A model generated the notes under the pieces. The model saw nothing but the letters and a program-made list of their open reading frames with translations. It did no database searches and was not told the DNA's origin. From the IMG/VR virus record IMGVR_UViG_3300036978_000557, positions 1-33,015 of that record: a DNA stretch of 33,015 nt. One strand, given 5' to 3'. This document shows, piece after piece, positions 22,454-30,065 of the stretch. Origin of the DNA: a virus. The position numbers and the translations under genes were made by a program. The first letter of the stretch is position 1. Every line of letters starts with the position of its first letter.

Positions 22454-24534
22454 ACTGCCTCCCATACCTGCAAGCGTCCACTAACATCGCGGCGTTCGTC
22501 GGCGCTCTTCGACCACACCCGGAACATCGACGGCTCCACCTTGACGGGTACGTTGGGCATGTACTGCTGCATACCGGCGACCATCACGGCGCACATCCGC
22601 TCACAGGCCTCGGCAGCGCGTGCCTCGGGTGCCTCAAACACAAACTCATCGTGGATCTCGATCACCGGGCGGCATCCAAACAGCGCGCTCGTTTCATGCG
22701 GGTGGCGGATACGTCGCTCCCAAAACACACCAAACCCGGTGTAGCACTCGGAACTCGCGGCAAACAACGCCGACTTCATGCCGTCGGCGGTCAAGCCTTG
22801 GAAGTAGCTATTGCACCCCTGCGAGTAGTTGCACCCGCCGCGCAGGCGACCACTGCGAGGCTGGACCAACGTAAACTCACCGCCTCCCCGCTCCACTTTA
22901 GCCGACACATCCGCAAAAAACTTTCGCATTTCCGGCCAGCGGTTTAGCCAAGCCGCCTTGAATCGCCCGGCCCTGTCGAGAGCCTCGGTGTCGTCGTCGC
23001 CGAAGATCACAGTGAAGTCGGCTTTGCTGATTTGCTTCCTGACCGTCGCTATAAACTTTTCCGGCCCCATCCCGCCCGGAAAGCCAAAGTTGATTTGCTT
23101 GGCCGCTTGCCGCATCACCGCGACCTGCGGGTCTTTTTGCTTACGCCGCACGGCGGCTTCTTGGTAGGTGATGCCCAGCAGCTCGGCAGCGAGCGCGAGG
23201 TGGAGGTCGCGCCCCGCCTTGAGTGCTTCTGCCATCTCGGAATACCATCCCTGGTCAAGGCAGTGCTGCGCGAGGGCGACCAACTCGATACCGCTGTAGT
23301 CCGCCTGAATGAAGACCGTACCCGGTCGCGCTTCGATGCACTCCCGATAGCCACCGGCTTTGGGCAGGTTCTGGAGGTTTAGCGGCTTGCCGCAACTGGT
23401 GCGCCCCGACTCCACCAGCACGTTGAAGCGGGCGGTGATCGGGTGGTCGCTGCCGCTGCGGAGCGGCTCGATGTAGGTGGCGAGGTTGTGTTCGTCGGCA
23501 GAGATCGACGCCAACGCTAACAGGATCGGGACGTCCTGCTCCGACCGTTCGCCGGTGAGCTCATCTGACATCCACACCCGCACGGTGGGCTGTCTCCGCG
23601 TGGGTGCCGCGAGCAGCACTTCTTTAGCGGTCGAAGTCTTGCCCCCGGCAGTTTGGGGTGCCTCCAGCCCCTCGGATGCGTAGGCGTCGGCGACCTCGCG
23701 CGCCAACCTGGTGGTGTCCTTCGACCCGTCCTTAAAGCGGAACAGGCTACCGGTGAGCGCATCGCGCACGCTGCGGCTGTTGGCCTCCAGCAGCTGCGCG
23801 AGCGCATCCACCTTGGCGCGGTTGGTCCGCACTCCCCACGCGCTCATCAGCTTGAGCGCGAAGTCGGCGGCGGCTTGGCTTTGCTCATCGGTGACCATTC
23901 CGGTCACCGCATCGACGACGCCGCTGTGCGTGTCGCTCGCTTGCGCGCACCACATCTGGTACGTCTGCACAACGTCGCGGATGGGGTAATCGCGCGCCTC
24001 GGCGGGCCACTGGTCGAGCGGCACGCCGTCGAGCTCGGCGTACCGCAACCGCCACGCATCGGGCGATGCCTTGTCGTCGGATATGTCCACCCCGAATCGG
24101 GTGAGCATGATCGCCGACATCGAAAACGACCCCTGCTTTTTGCTGCCGAAGTCGCTGCTAAAGTTCCCCAGGGCGAGCTGGATCAACTGCTCGCGGATTT
24201 GCGTGCAGCTGATCCTGCCGTGCGCGTAGGCCTCAAAAATCCACGGCACCAGCGTAGGGTCGGCAGCGCCACAGACGGCGAGATCGTAGGCGACGTTGTG
24301 ACCGACAATCCGGGTGGACGTGTCGAGCAGCGCGAGGCGCAGATCGTGGAGCCCCGCCGCCTTGTCCAGCAGCTTGCCGCCATTGACCAAGGGCAGTGGG
24401 CCGTTGCTGCCGATGCGGTGGGGGTAGGCGGACAGGGCGCTCACGCATACCAGCGGCGGTATCGGTAGGCCCGGCTGGACAAGGTGGGTTTCAGTGTCGA
24501 AGACGTAGAGTTTGACAGGAGTGGTGGTGGTCAT
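22450..24534 (-). CDS. Family A DNA polymerase with 3'-5' exonuclease
   Basis: This 694-residue enzyme copies phage DNA. The exonuclease domain has FDTET (D13, E15), GHNVAYDL (D84) and RDYPIRDV. The polymerase domain has motif A ADYSGIEL (D412), motif B RQAAKQINFGFPGGMG (R475, K479, F483) and motif C EIHDEF (D629). F483 matches E. coli Phe762. The position of Tyr766 is Gly487, in an FPGG turn that I recall from some phage polymerases. No 5'-3' exonuclease domain is present. The ATG has no clear ribosome binding site and lies just after a strong hairpin (24544-24570). Confidence 0.9.
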   Translation of the reverse strand: MTTTTPVKLYVFDTETHLVQPGLPIPPLVCVSALSAYPHRIGSNGPLPLVNGGKLLDKAAGLHDLRLALLDTSTRIVGHNVAYDLAVCGAADPTLVPWIFEAYAHGRISCTQIREQLIQLALGNFSSDFGSKKQGSFSMSAIMLTRFGVDISDDKASPDAWRLRYAELDGVPLDQWPAEARDYPIRDVVQTYQMWCAQASDTHSGVVDAVTGMVTDEQSQAAADFALKLMSAWGVRTNRAKVDALAQLLEANSRSVRDALTGSLFRFKDGSKDTTRLAREVADAYASEGLEAPQTAGGKTSTAKEVLLAAPTRRQPTVRVWMSDELTGERSEQDVPILLALASISADEHNLATYIEPLRSGSDHPITARFNVLVESGRTSCGKPLNLQNLPKAGGYRECIEARPGTVFIQADYSGIELVALAQHCLDQGWYSEMAEALKAGRDLHLALAAELLGITYQEAAVRRKQKDPQVAVMRQAAKQINFGFPGGMGPEKFIATVRKQISKADFTVIFGDDDTEALDRAGRFKAAWLNRWPEMRKFFADVSAKVERGGGEFTLVQPRSGRLRGGCNYSQGCNSYFQGLTADGMKSALFAASSECYTGFGVFWERRIRHPHETSALFGCRPVIEIHDEFVFEAPEARAAEACERMCAVMVAGMQQYMPNVPVKVEPSMFRVWSKSADERRDVSGRLQVWEAV

Positions 24535-24540
24535 ACGCCG

Positions 24541-24570
24541 AAAAGCCCGACCCCCGAAGGGGTACGGGCT
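24541..24570 (-). terminator. Intrinsic terminator-like hairpin with TTCG loop
   Basis: Read on the - strand, AGCCCG and CGGGCT (24565-24570 with 24544-24549) enclose an inner stem of C and G runs closed by a TTCG loop, followed by four Ts. It lies between the ssDNA-binding protein gene and the polymerase gene, whose ATG begins ten bases past the stem. It may terminate part of the transcripts or control polymerase expression. Confidence 0.6.
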
Positions 24571-24585
24571 ACACTCGCCGGCAGC

Positions 24586-25062
24586 TTAGAACGGCGTACC
24601 AAAGATCGGCTCAAAGTCATGGACGGTGAAGTCCCCGCCGACCTTGGTTTTAACAGCCTTAGTGCGGCACTTGACGCGCGTGCCTGCTGCCATCGTACCC
24701 GGTGCCGACGACTTCGTGGCAGGCTCGAGCAGGTCGAGCACCTCGGCCTCGCCGACCTCGCTGGGATTGACGTGCTCGCCTTTCAAGCTGCCGCACAACG
24801 CGGTGACAAGCTTCTTAACGTTGCCAAGAAAGCTCATTTTAGAGGCACCGGAGTTCCCCACAAAGTAGGAAACCTCGGTGCCGGGCTTGTGCTCAGAGTC
24901 GGACTCGATGACCGTGAATGTCGCTACAAAGTATTCGTCGCCGGTGGTCTTCTTCTCGCCAGTGATCGCACTGACAAGCTCCAAAACGTAGTTTGCGTTC
25001 GGTGCCATGTACACGCCGGACTGTGAATAGCTTGCGTCTTTCATCTTTGAAAACAGGCCCAT
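24586..25062 (-). CDS. Putative single-stranded DNA-binding protein
   Basis: This 158-residue protein has an OB-fold-like run of strands: SGVYMAPNANYVLELVSAIT, EYFVATFTVIESDS, EVSYFVGNS, then a helix (FLGNVKKLVTALCG) and TRVKCRTKAVKTKVGGDF. Many phages have such a protein next to the polymerase gene. No OB signature residue can be named, so the call is by pattern and context. The start has AAGGAGG, which sits inside an AGGAGGCTCCT dyad that could hide it. Confidence 0.45.
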   Translation of the reverse strand: MGLFSKMKDASYSQSGVYMAPNANYVLELVSAITGEKKTTGDEYFVATFTVIESDSEHKPGTEVSYFVGNSGASKMSFLGNVKKLVTALCGSLKGEHVNPSEVGEAEVLDLLEPATKSSAPGTMAAGTRVKCRTKAVKTKVGGDFTVHDFEPIFGTPF

Positions 25063-25063
25063 A

Positions 25064-25074
25064 GGAGCCTCCTT
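25064..25074 (-). promoter_or_regulatory. Ribosome binding site within a dyad
   Basis: The sequence AGGAGCCTCCT is a self-complementary element, with AAGGAGG on the - strand serving the 25062 start. Folding of the mRNA or binding by a protein could mask this site. The loop is a single base, so a simple hairpin is unlikely; a dimer-bound site or coincidence are alternatives. Confidence 0.35.
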
Positions 25075-25100
25075 ATTTGCTTTTGAGGTTGACTGATTGA

Positions 25101-25490
25101 TTATCGGTTGCCCGACGAAGTAACTCTATCGCGTGCCGCACGCTTGGCAAGGGTTTTTTTATCGGGAGTGCAAATCCGCAGGTTTTCGCGCCGAAGGTCT
25201 CGGGCGTCCCCGTTGATCGTGCTCGTTCTGTCGCTGGGTGTCGCGCCTGCCAGTAGCCGCGCGAGGTAGATCGTGTCCCTGTCGTCGCCACCGTGACTCA
25301 CTGGCCTGCCGGCCTTTCCGGCGCTCCAGTGATGCGACTCGACGATGGCGAGGTCGGCGACGTCAAACAGGATCACTACGCTGGGCGCGATACCGGCCTG
25401 CGACGTTGGTATGGTGAGCAGCAGCAGCTCAGGGTGACCGATAGAGATCGTAATCTCGTTGATTTTGCGGGGCCTGCCTATTGGCATCAT
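25101..25490 (-). CDS. HNH-type protein with lost catalytic residues
   Basis: This 129-residue protein has the plan of phage HNH homing endonucleases: a central strand-helix part (DTIYLARLL) and a conserved tail, INGDARDLRRENLRICT (92-108). In active relatives the residue before INGD is His, followed later by D-N-R-R-E-N-L. Here those positions are T91 and L99, and the usual LHR is LAR. The enzyme is therefore probably inactive as a nuclease but may still bind DNA. Start 25490 overlaps the helicase stop as ATGA; 25487 is the alternative. Confidence 0.55.
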   Translation of the reverse strand: MMPIGRPRKINEITISIGHPELLLLTIPTSQAGIAPSVVILFDVADLAIVESHHWSAGKAGRPVSHGGDDRDTIYLARLLAGATPSDRTSTINGDARDLRRENLRICTPDKKTLAKRAARDRVTSSGNR

Positions 25491-27208
25491 ATGCTCCAGG
25501 TGTTGGGTAGCCACGTCCCAAGCTCCACCTTGCGGCGAGTGCTCATAGACTGCTGGACGTAGGTTTCGTCGGTGAGGCTGTCGCGCAGCGAGGTGCGCGC
25601 CTGCGGGGTGTGGCTGAGGTAGTGGACGTCAACGGCGTCGGCCAGCTGCCCGGGGCGGTGTGCGCGCCCGATAAGCTGCTCGACGGTGGACCCGCTGCGC
25701 GGCCAGTTCAGCACCAGCATCACGGGTGTCCGTTGCAGGTTCTTGCCGGTGCCGTGCGCGATGATGCTGCACGCCACCGCGTCGTCGGTGCTTGTTTGCG
25801 GGTCGCTGCCTGACCCGTACAACGGCAAGCCCAGCTGCTCGAGCGCGAGGCCCAACGCGGTGTGCTCGTACCACACCGACACCGGCACACTGGGCCGCGT
25901 TGACAGCTGCTCGAGCACCCACGCGCCGGCGGCACGGACCAAAAAATCCGACAACCACACCGGCTTCGTCGGCGGTTGCGGACGGTCGCGCACAGCTTTC
26001 CACCCCTCATAGGCGGCGAGGGCTTTGGGGTCCTCGAGGGTGCCGTTGGAGAGCGCGAGGGCAACGCGCAACGGCGAGTCCCACCGGTGGTCGTTGGTCT
26101 TGAGGATCCGTCGCACCGCCTTGTTCCACGACGCACGCCGCTCCATCCACTCGACGTCAACGACGCCGCCCGGCCAATCCCAAACGTAGTAGAACCCGCT
26201 GCTGAGTTGCTGCTCAACTCTGAACACGGCGAACGCATCGACCAGCTCCTCCCCATCCGGGCGGCACCACGTCCGCTGGAGCTCCAACCGCGCCGCCTTG
26301 ACGACCTCGGGTTCGGTGAGCGGCAACTCATGGAAATAGAGACCGACACCCAGGTCACTCTCATCGGAGGCAACGACGCCGGGGGTAGCCCGGAACCTGT
26401 CGGCGAACGCCTCGCGCGCCACCCGCGCGTCGGTGGTCGGAGCGGTCGGCAGCAGGCACCGCGAGATCGCACGCCAATCGCTGGGCAGCGCAATGCCATC
26501 GGCGTCGAGCACGTTGGCCCACGACAGCAGCTCGGCAAGCTGAAGCGGAATGGGCGCACCGTCACCCAGCGCGAGCTCGATGAGGTGCGCGTAGTCTTTG
26601 AGACCTCGTTTGGTCAGCGTGCCCGATATGAACGCATACTTAGTCTGGGGAAACTGACGGGCGTACCGCATGAAACGTTTGGTGCGCGTCGAAGTCAAGT
26701 GCCGCAGGTTGTGGGCCTCATCGCAGATGATCAAGTCAGGCCGGTACCGCATAAGGAAGTCCGCGCCGCTGTTCACCGACAGCGCGGAGTACGTCATAAT
26801 CTTTAGATTGGTAGCGACCTTAAAGTGCTGTCGGAACTTCCGGTATTCCATGTGGAACGTGTCGAGCAGGTTGGCGGGCAGCAGCAGCAGGGGCCGCTCG
26901 GCACCCACGGCAACGGGTGCCAGCATCGTAAACAACCCCTTGCCTCCACCAACCCCCACGGGGCCGCAGAGACCGCCGGTCTGCTCGAGGTTCCACAACA
27001 TCGCGTTCTGAACGGGGCGCAAGCTCATCGTACCGCCGGCGGCGCGGTACCGCTCCGTCTGGTCGGGGACGTCGTCGGCGGACCAGCGAGGCAGGGCAGC
27101 GATGCGCCCCGCCTCGGTCTGCTCGGTGGGAGGCGCGGCAGGCAACGACGCCCGGTAGGCATCGCGACGCGCGACCGCTGCCCGGATGTCGATGCCGCCG
27201 CTGCCCAT
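25487..27208 (-). CDS. SNF2-like superfamily 2 helicase/ATPase
   Basis: This 573-residue protein is a DNA-dependent ATPase likely acting in replication or recombination. It has GPVGVGGGKGLFTML at the Walker A position (loop residues 84-91; the usual Thr/Ser after Lys is Gly), DEAH (163-166), a motif III-like FISGTLTKRG (193-202) and a late QLIGRAHRPGQ (511-521), the motif VI of SNF2-like enzymes. The start at 27208 is four bases after the previous stop; the open frame upstream is a shadow. Family members often sit beside phage polymerases and RecB-like nucleases, as here. Confidence 0.75.
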   Translation of the reverse strand: MGSGGIDIRAAVARRDAYRASLPAAPPTEQTEAGRIAALPRWSADDVPDQTERYRAAGGTMSLRPVQNAMLWNLEQTGGLCGPVGVGGGKGLFTMLAPVAVGAERPLLLLPANLLDTFHMEYRKFRQHFKVATNLKIMTYSALSVNSGADFLMRYRPDLIICDEAHNLRHLTSTRTKRFMRYARQFPQTKYAFISGTLTKRGLKDYAHLIELALGDGAPIPLQLAELLSWANVLDADGIALPSDWRAISRCLLPTAPTTDARVAREAFADRFRATPGVVASDESDLGVGLYFHELPLTEPEVVKAARLELQRTWCRPDGEELVDAFAVFRVEQQLSSGFYYVWDWPGGVVDVEWMERRASWNKAVRRILKTNDHRWDSPLRVALALSNGTLEDPKALAAYEGWKAVRDRPQPPTKPVWLSDFLVRAAGAWVLEQLSTRPSVPVSVWYEHTALGLALEQLGLPLYGSGSDPQTSTDDAVACSIIAHGTGKNLQRTPVMLVLNWPRSGSTVEQLIGRAHRPGQLADAVDVHYLSHTPQARTSLRDSLTDETYVQQSMSTRRKVELGTWLPNTWSI

Positions 27209-27212
27209 CGCT

Positions 27213-28376
27213 CTACGCCCGCACGACGACGGATGCCATCGGCAGCAGCACCGCGAGCACCGCGTTGGTATAGGGGGCGCTCGGGTCAACGCAGATGACG
27301 CCGGTGGGCGCGTTCAACAGCAACGACGCCGCGAGCAGCTTCTGCCCTTCGTTGTACGGCAGCAAGTCCCAATAGCTGACCCGCTTAAGGGTTTCGACAT
27401 CACGCATCGCGGGCTCGAGCACGTCGTGCAACTCGCGGTACTCCATGCCTTTGCTGGGGCGGCACCCGATGAGCAGGGTGAGGGTAGGAGGCGCGACCAC
27501 GACGGGTGCGGCAAGCTCCACAACCTGCACGACGGGTTCGGCAACCTCCACGACGGGGGCCGCGACGACGACGGGCGCGGCGACCTCGACGACCTCAACA
27601 GGACGGTCGCCGGGACCGGGCTCAAACAGCACCTGCTCGAGCTCCACAAACGTCGCCTTGACCTCGGCCTGCGTGGGCGGCTTGCGGCGGGTAAGGTCGA
27701 AGCCGTCGCCGTCGATGTCCCACTCCGACGCGAGCAGACTCTCAGTCAGGATGCGCCCGAAGATCTCATCCGATACCACCAGCAGCTGCTGGTAGTCCCA
27801 CCCCAACCGCAGGGCTTCGTTCAACGACTTCTCGCTGTTCAGATCCCAGTCCACAAACTCGGTGGGTGCGGCGGGCTGGTCACGATCCGTGACCTCGGCC
27901 TGCTCTTCGATCACCGGCGGGGGCTTCAACCCGGCGTCGAGGATCTCGTGCTTGCGCTCGCAGCTCATGCGGGAGATCTCAACCTCCGACCACCCCAGCG
28001 CCACAAGGCGCGGGGTACCGTTGCGGGGCTGGCGTTTGGAGGTGGCGACCTCGACGACGGCGACAACCGGCGCGAGCTCGACGGCGGCGACGACGGGCAC
28101 CACAACCGGGGCGACCTCGGCAATAGGCGCGAACACTACGGGCGTGGGCACGGCGGCGATCACGGGGCGCACGGCACCCGGCTTGAGCGCGGCGGCAATG
28201 CCCGCCAAACTGGGGGAGGCCGGGGCGTCGGCGGGTGTAATCTGACCGGGCTTGGCCAGCTGCGCGGCAATAGACGCCGCGAGGCCAGGGCGAACAGCGA
28301 CGGGGGCGGCGGTAGGAGTGGTGGGCGATGCGAGGGCGGCGGCACGTTTGGCGGCGAGATCAGACAGTAGGGACAT
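27213..28376 (-). CDS. Internal-start product, 387 residues, unknown
   Basis: An ATG at 28376 begins codon 264 of the nuclease frame and is preceded by AAGGATCCACCACC, a good ribosome binding site. It follows the last nuclease cysteine by only 13 residues, exactly where a stand-alone nuclease would end. The product starts MSLLSDLAAKRAAAL, has Ala/Pro/Val-rich repeats, a charged middle (DWDLNSEKSLNEALRLGWDY) and an end with LTLLIGCRPSKGM and GVICVDPSAPYTNAVLAVLL. I do not recognise the family. Either a two-part fusion or a nested second protein, or both, is made. Confidence 0.5.
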   Translation of the reverse strand: MSLLSDLAAKRAAALASPTTPTAAPVAVRPGLAASIAAQLAKPGQITPADAPASPSLAGIAAALKPGAVRPVIAAVPTPVVFAPIAEVAPVVVPVVAAVELAPVVAVVEVATSKRQPRNGTPRLVALGWSEVEISRMSCERKHEILDAGLKPPPVIEEQAEVTDRDQPAAPTEFVDWDLNSEKSLNEALRLGWDYQQLLVVSDEIFGRILTESLLASEWDIDGDGFDLTRRKPPTQAEVKATFVELEQVLFEPGPGDRPVEVVEVAAPVVVAAPVVEVAEPVVQVVELAAPVVVAPPTLTLLIGCRPSKGMEYRELHDVLEPAMRDVETLKRVSYWDLLPYNEGQKLLAASLLLNAPTGVICVDPSAPYTNAVLAVLLPMASVVVRA

Positions 28377-29165
28377 GGTGGTGGATCCTTGATTTAGTGT
28401 TTTGATTGACTTGCAGGTGTCTATAAACGCGCAACCGCCAAAGGCGGTACACGCGCTCCAAGTGGGAGTAACTCTATCGGGGGCTGGCATCAACGCGACT
28501 TGCGCCATTTCGCGCACCGTCGCCTGAATCCCTTGCCACTGGTGCTCGATGTGCTCGAGGTCGAGGTAGACCGGCCCGACGACAACGCCCTCAGCGGCTT
28601 TAGGGGGTTTAATCAGCGCGATGTGCGCCACGCCGACGGCCTCGGGCTCGCACCCGTAGACTGTCTGGTGCCGCAGCACGGTGGCGGCGGCGTACAGCGT
28701 CATCTGCACATCGGTGCGGAGCTGGTCGGGCTCTTTGATCCACTTGCGGTCCTTCGTGGTTTTTTGGTCCCATACGACCGGCCACCCTGCTTTGAGGTCG
28801 AGCAGGTCCATGTAGCCCTCGGCGGGCAGTCCATCGACCTCGAGCAGCGCCACGCCCGATGCGTTGACCGCGCGCCGGTCCACCCCGATGGGGTGCTCGA
28901 CAAGCACCGTGCTGCCGGGGCGAGTGCGCGGCCCAGGGATCTTACCCGACGCTGCGAGGGCAACGAGCGGACGGGTGACGCTGCTCAGTCCGTCAGTCTC
29001 GCCGGTCAGGAAGAACTGCTCGGCCTCTTCGGCGTACCGCTTGCCGTCGAGCAGCGCCTGCGTGACGGGTTGCTCCATCCCGACTATTTTGGACAGGAAC
29101 CACTTTCGTTGGCACAAACGGAACGTCGTTACCTGCGTGGCGCTCCAGTGCTGAAACGGCTTCAC
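27213..29165 (-). CDS. Cas4/RecB-like nuclease fused in frame to an unknown C-terminal protein
   Basis: This 650-residue frame starts at GTG 29165 with GTGA overlap onto the lipoprotein stop. Residues 1-263 form a PD-(D/E)XK exonuclease: WSATQVTTFRLCQRKW (C18), E90, GYMDLLD (D120), VVWDQKTT (D133, K135), QMTLY and a final CTAFGGCAFIDTC. C18, C239, C245 and C251 are the four cysteines of a Cas4/AddB-type iron-sulfur cluster. From residue 264 a second part follows with no stop. It has Ala/Val/Pro repeats around residues 300-380 and 540-580 and a conserved-looking C-terminal domain. It acts probably in DNA end processing or replication. Confidence 0.65.
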   Translation of the reverse strand: MKPFQHWSATQVTTFRLCQRKWFLSKIVGMEQPVTQALLDGKRYAEEAEQFFLTGETDGLSSVTRPLVALAASGKIPGPRTRPGSTVLVEHPIGVDRRAVNASGVALLEVDGLPAEGYMDLLDLKAGWPVVWDQKTTKDRKWIKEPDQLRTDVQMTLYAAATVLRHQTVYGCEPEAVGVAHIALIKPPKAAEGVVVGPVYLDLEHIEHQWQGIQATVREMAQVALMPAPDRVTPTWSACTAFGGCAFIDTCKSIKTLNQGSTTMSLLSDLAAKRAAALASPTTPTAAPVAVRPGLAASIAAQLAKPGQITPADAPASPSLAGIAAALKPGAVRPVIAAVPTPVVFAPIAEVAPVVVPVVAAVELAPVVAVVEVATSKRQPRNGTPRLVALGWSEVEISRMSCERKHEILDAGLKPPPVIEEQAEVTDRDQPAAPTEFVDWDLNSEKSLNEALRLGWDYQQLLVVSDEIFGRILTESLLASEWDIDGDGFDLTRRKPPTQAEVKATFVELEQVLFEPGPGDRPVEVVEVAAPVVVAAPVVEVAEPVVQVVELAAPVVVAPPTLTLLIGCRPSKGMEYRELHDVLEPAMRDVETLKRVSYWDLLPYNEGQKLLAASLLLNAPTGVICVDPSAPYTNAVLAVLLPMASVVVRA

Positions 29166-29332
29166 TCTGCCACCTCGGTGGCGGCGTAGGCCTCGAGGTA
29201 GTCGTGGATGGCGACACCCGGGCGACCGTAGGGCCGCGATGCGGAGCACCCGGCCAGCGTGCTCGCGGCAAACATGATCGCCAGCCCAACGGCTACGATC
29301 ACGGCGACCAAACCGACATCATCGCGCGTCAT
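29162..29332 (-). CDS. Small lipoprotein, unknown role
   Basis: This 56-residue protein starts at an ATG overlapping the previous stop and ends overlapping the nuclease start. After MTRDD comes a hydrophobic segment of about 20 residues, then STLAGCSAS with a classic lipobox L-A-G-C (Cys29). The mature part is short (about 28 residues). It should be lipidated and exported. Phage lipoproteins of this size include Rz1-type lysis proteins and superinfection-exclusion proteins such as Cor/Llp, but no sequence link is claimed. Its position in the replication unit favours early expression. Confidence 0.6.
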   Translation of the reverse strand: MTRDDVGLVAVIVAVGLAIMFAASTLAGCSASRPYGRPGVAIHDYLEAYAATEVAE

Positions 29333-29616
29333 TCCTGCACCACAGCGGCGTAGCCCAGATCTTCCGGCGTCGGCGGCGTAAACGCCTCGGTGCCATTAAA
29401 CGCAACCCGCAACGCGCGGCGGGCGTGGTAGCCGCGTTCGTCGGCAAGCTCCAGCAACATTGCGGTATGGTCGCTCCCCGCGCCGCCGGGCAGGGCTACC
29501 AATCGGTCGTAGTCCAGCTGTGCGTTGTCGCGCTCAATCTCGAGCGCGCGTTGGAGGTGATGCATCGCGAGCTGGAGCTGCGCGAGGATGATGAGGATGG
29601 GGGTAGGTGCTTGCAT
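29329..29616 (-). CDS. Small helical protein, unknown
   Basis: This 95-residue protein has a long amphipathic helical start (ILAQLQLAMHHLQRALEIER), an ERGYHARRALRVAF helix and a proline-containing tail. The stop overlaps the lipoprotein start as ATGA. The ribosome binding site is weak. No family was recognised. Confidence 0.5.
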   Translation of the reverse strand: MQAPTPILIILAQLQLAMHHLQRALEIERDNAQLDYDRLVALPGGAGSDHTAMLLELADERGYHARRALRVAFNGTEAFTPPTPEDLGYAAVVQE

Positions 29617-29646
29617 AGTGTGTGCCTTTGGGTGTGGGTAGGTAGA

Positions 29647-29955
29647 CTACGAGTCGTGCCGGCAGGTCCAGCAGTCGGTCGCTTTGGTGTACTCTTCGAC
29701 GGAGCCGCAACGGCAACCGGTGCGGGTGGCGCTGGTGGAGCGCGTGTCGGTCGAGCGCACAACGCCGCTACGGAAGGGGCCAGTGCTGCATGTGACGCAG
29801 ACGCCGCTATCGGTGATCGACGTGACGCGCGCCTGCCACTCTTTGCCTGCGGCAGTGCGGATGGTCAAGAGGTCGCCGACCTTAGCGGCAGCGCAGTACG
29901 CGCCCCACTGGCCGTTGGGGAGCTTGCGGGGGGAAGCGATAAGTGAGGAAGCCAT
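29647..29955 (-). CDS. Small zinc-ribbon-like protein, unknown
   Basis: This 102-residue protein has a strand-rich start (LPNGQWGAYCAAAKVGDLLT, TIRTAAGKEWQARVTSITDS) and a Cys-rich end, GCRCGSVEEYTKATDCWTCR. The CxC and CxxC pairs may bind zinc. CVTC in the middle adds another pair. A nucleic-acid-binding role is possible. The start is behind AGGA with a longer spacer. A promoter-like region lies just upstream (30013-30045). Confidence 0.5.
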   Translation of the reverse strand: MASSLIASPRKLPNGQWGAYCAAAKVGDLLTIRTAAGKEWQARVTSITDSGVCVTCSTGPFRSGVVRSTDTRSTSATRTGCRCGSVEEYTKATDCWTCRHDS

Positions 29956-30012
29956 GATGTTGTGATCCTGTGGTGGTGGTGGACCCGACCGGTGTGGTGC
30001 CGTTCGGGGTGC

Positions 30013-30045
30013 TTTATAGTTATAGGATTATGGTTTACTTTGCAA
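30013..30045 (-). promoter_or_regulatory. Candidate leftward promoter
   Basis: On the - strand TTGCAA (30040-30045) is followed 15 bases later by TATAAC (30019-30024), overlapped by a second TATAAA (30013-30018). The stretch is AT-rich in a GC-rich genome and lies in the 110-base gap between the primase-helicase and the next gene. A CCCCGGGG dyad (30047-30054) is just upstream. A spacing of 15 bases is short for sigma70, so confidence is low. Confidence 0.4.
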
Positions 30046-30065
30046 CCCCCGGGGCGTTTATATTT

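Noticed and set aside
25073-25291. 72-residue - strand frame
   Set aside because: It overlaps the HNH-like gene in another frame and shows no start signal or recognisable pattern.
27186-28370. 394-residue + strand open frame
   Set aside because: It is antisense to the Ala/Val/Pro-rich part of the nuclease-fusion gene; its His/Asp/Gly bias mirrors that composition.
27213-29165. Cas4-like protein as part of a CRISPR system
   Set aside because: No repeat-spacer array and no Cas1, Cas2 or effector genes are present; such nucleases are common in phage replication modules.
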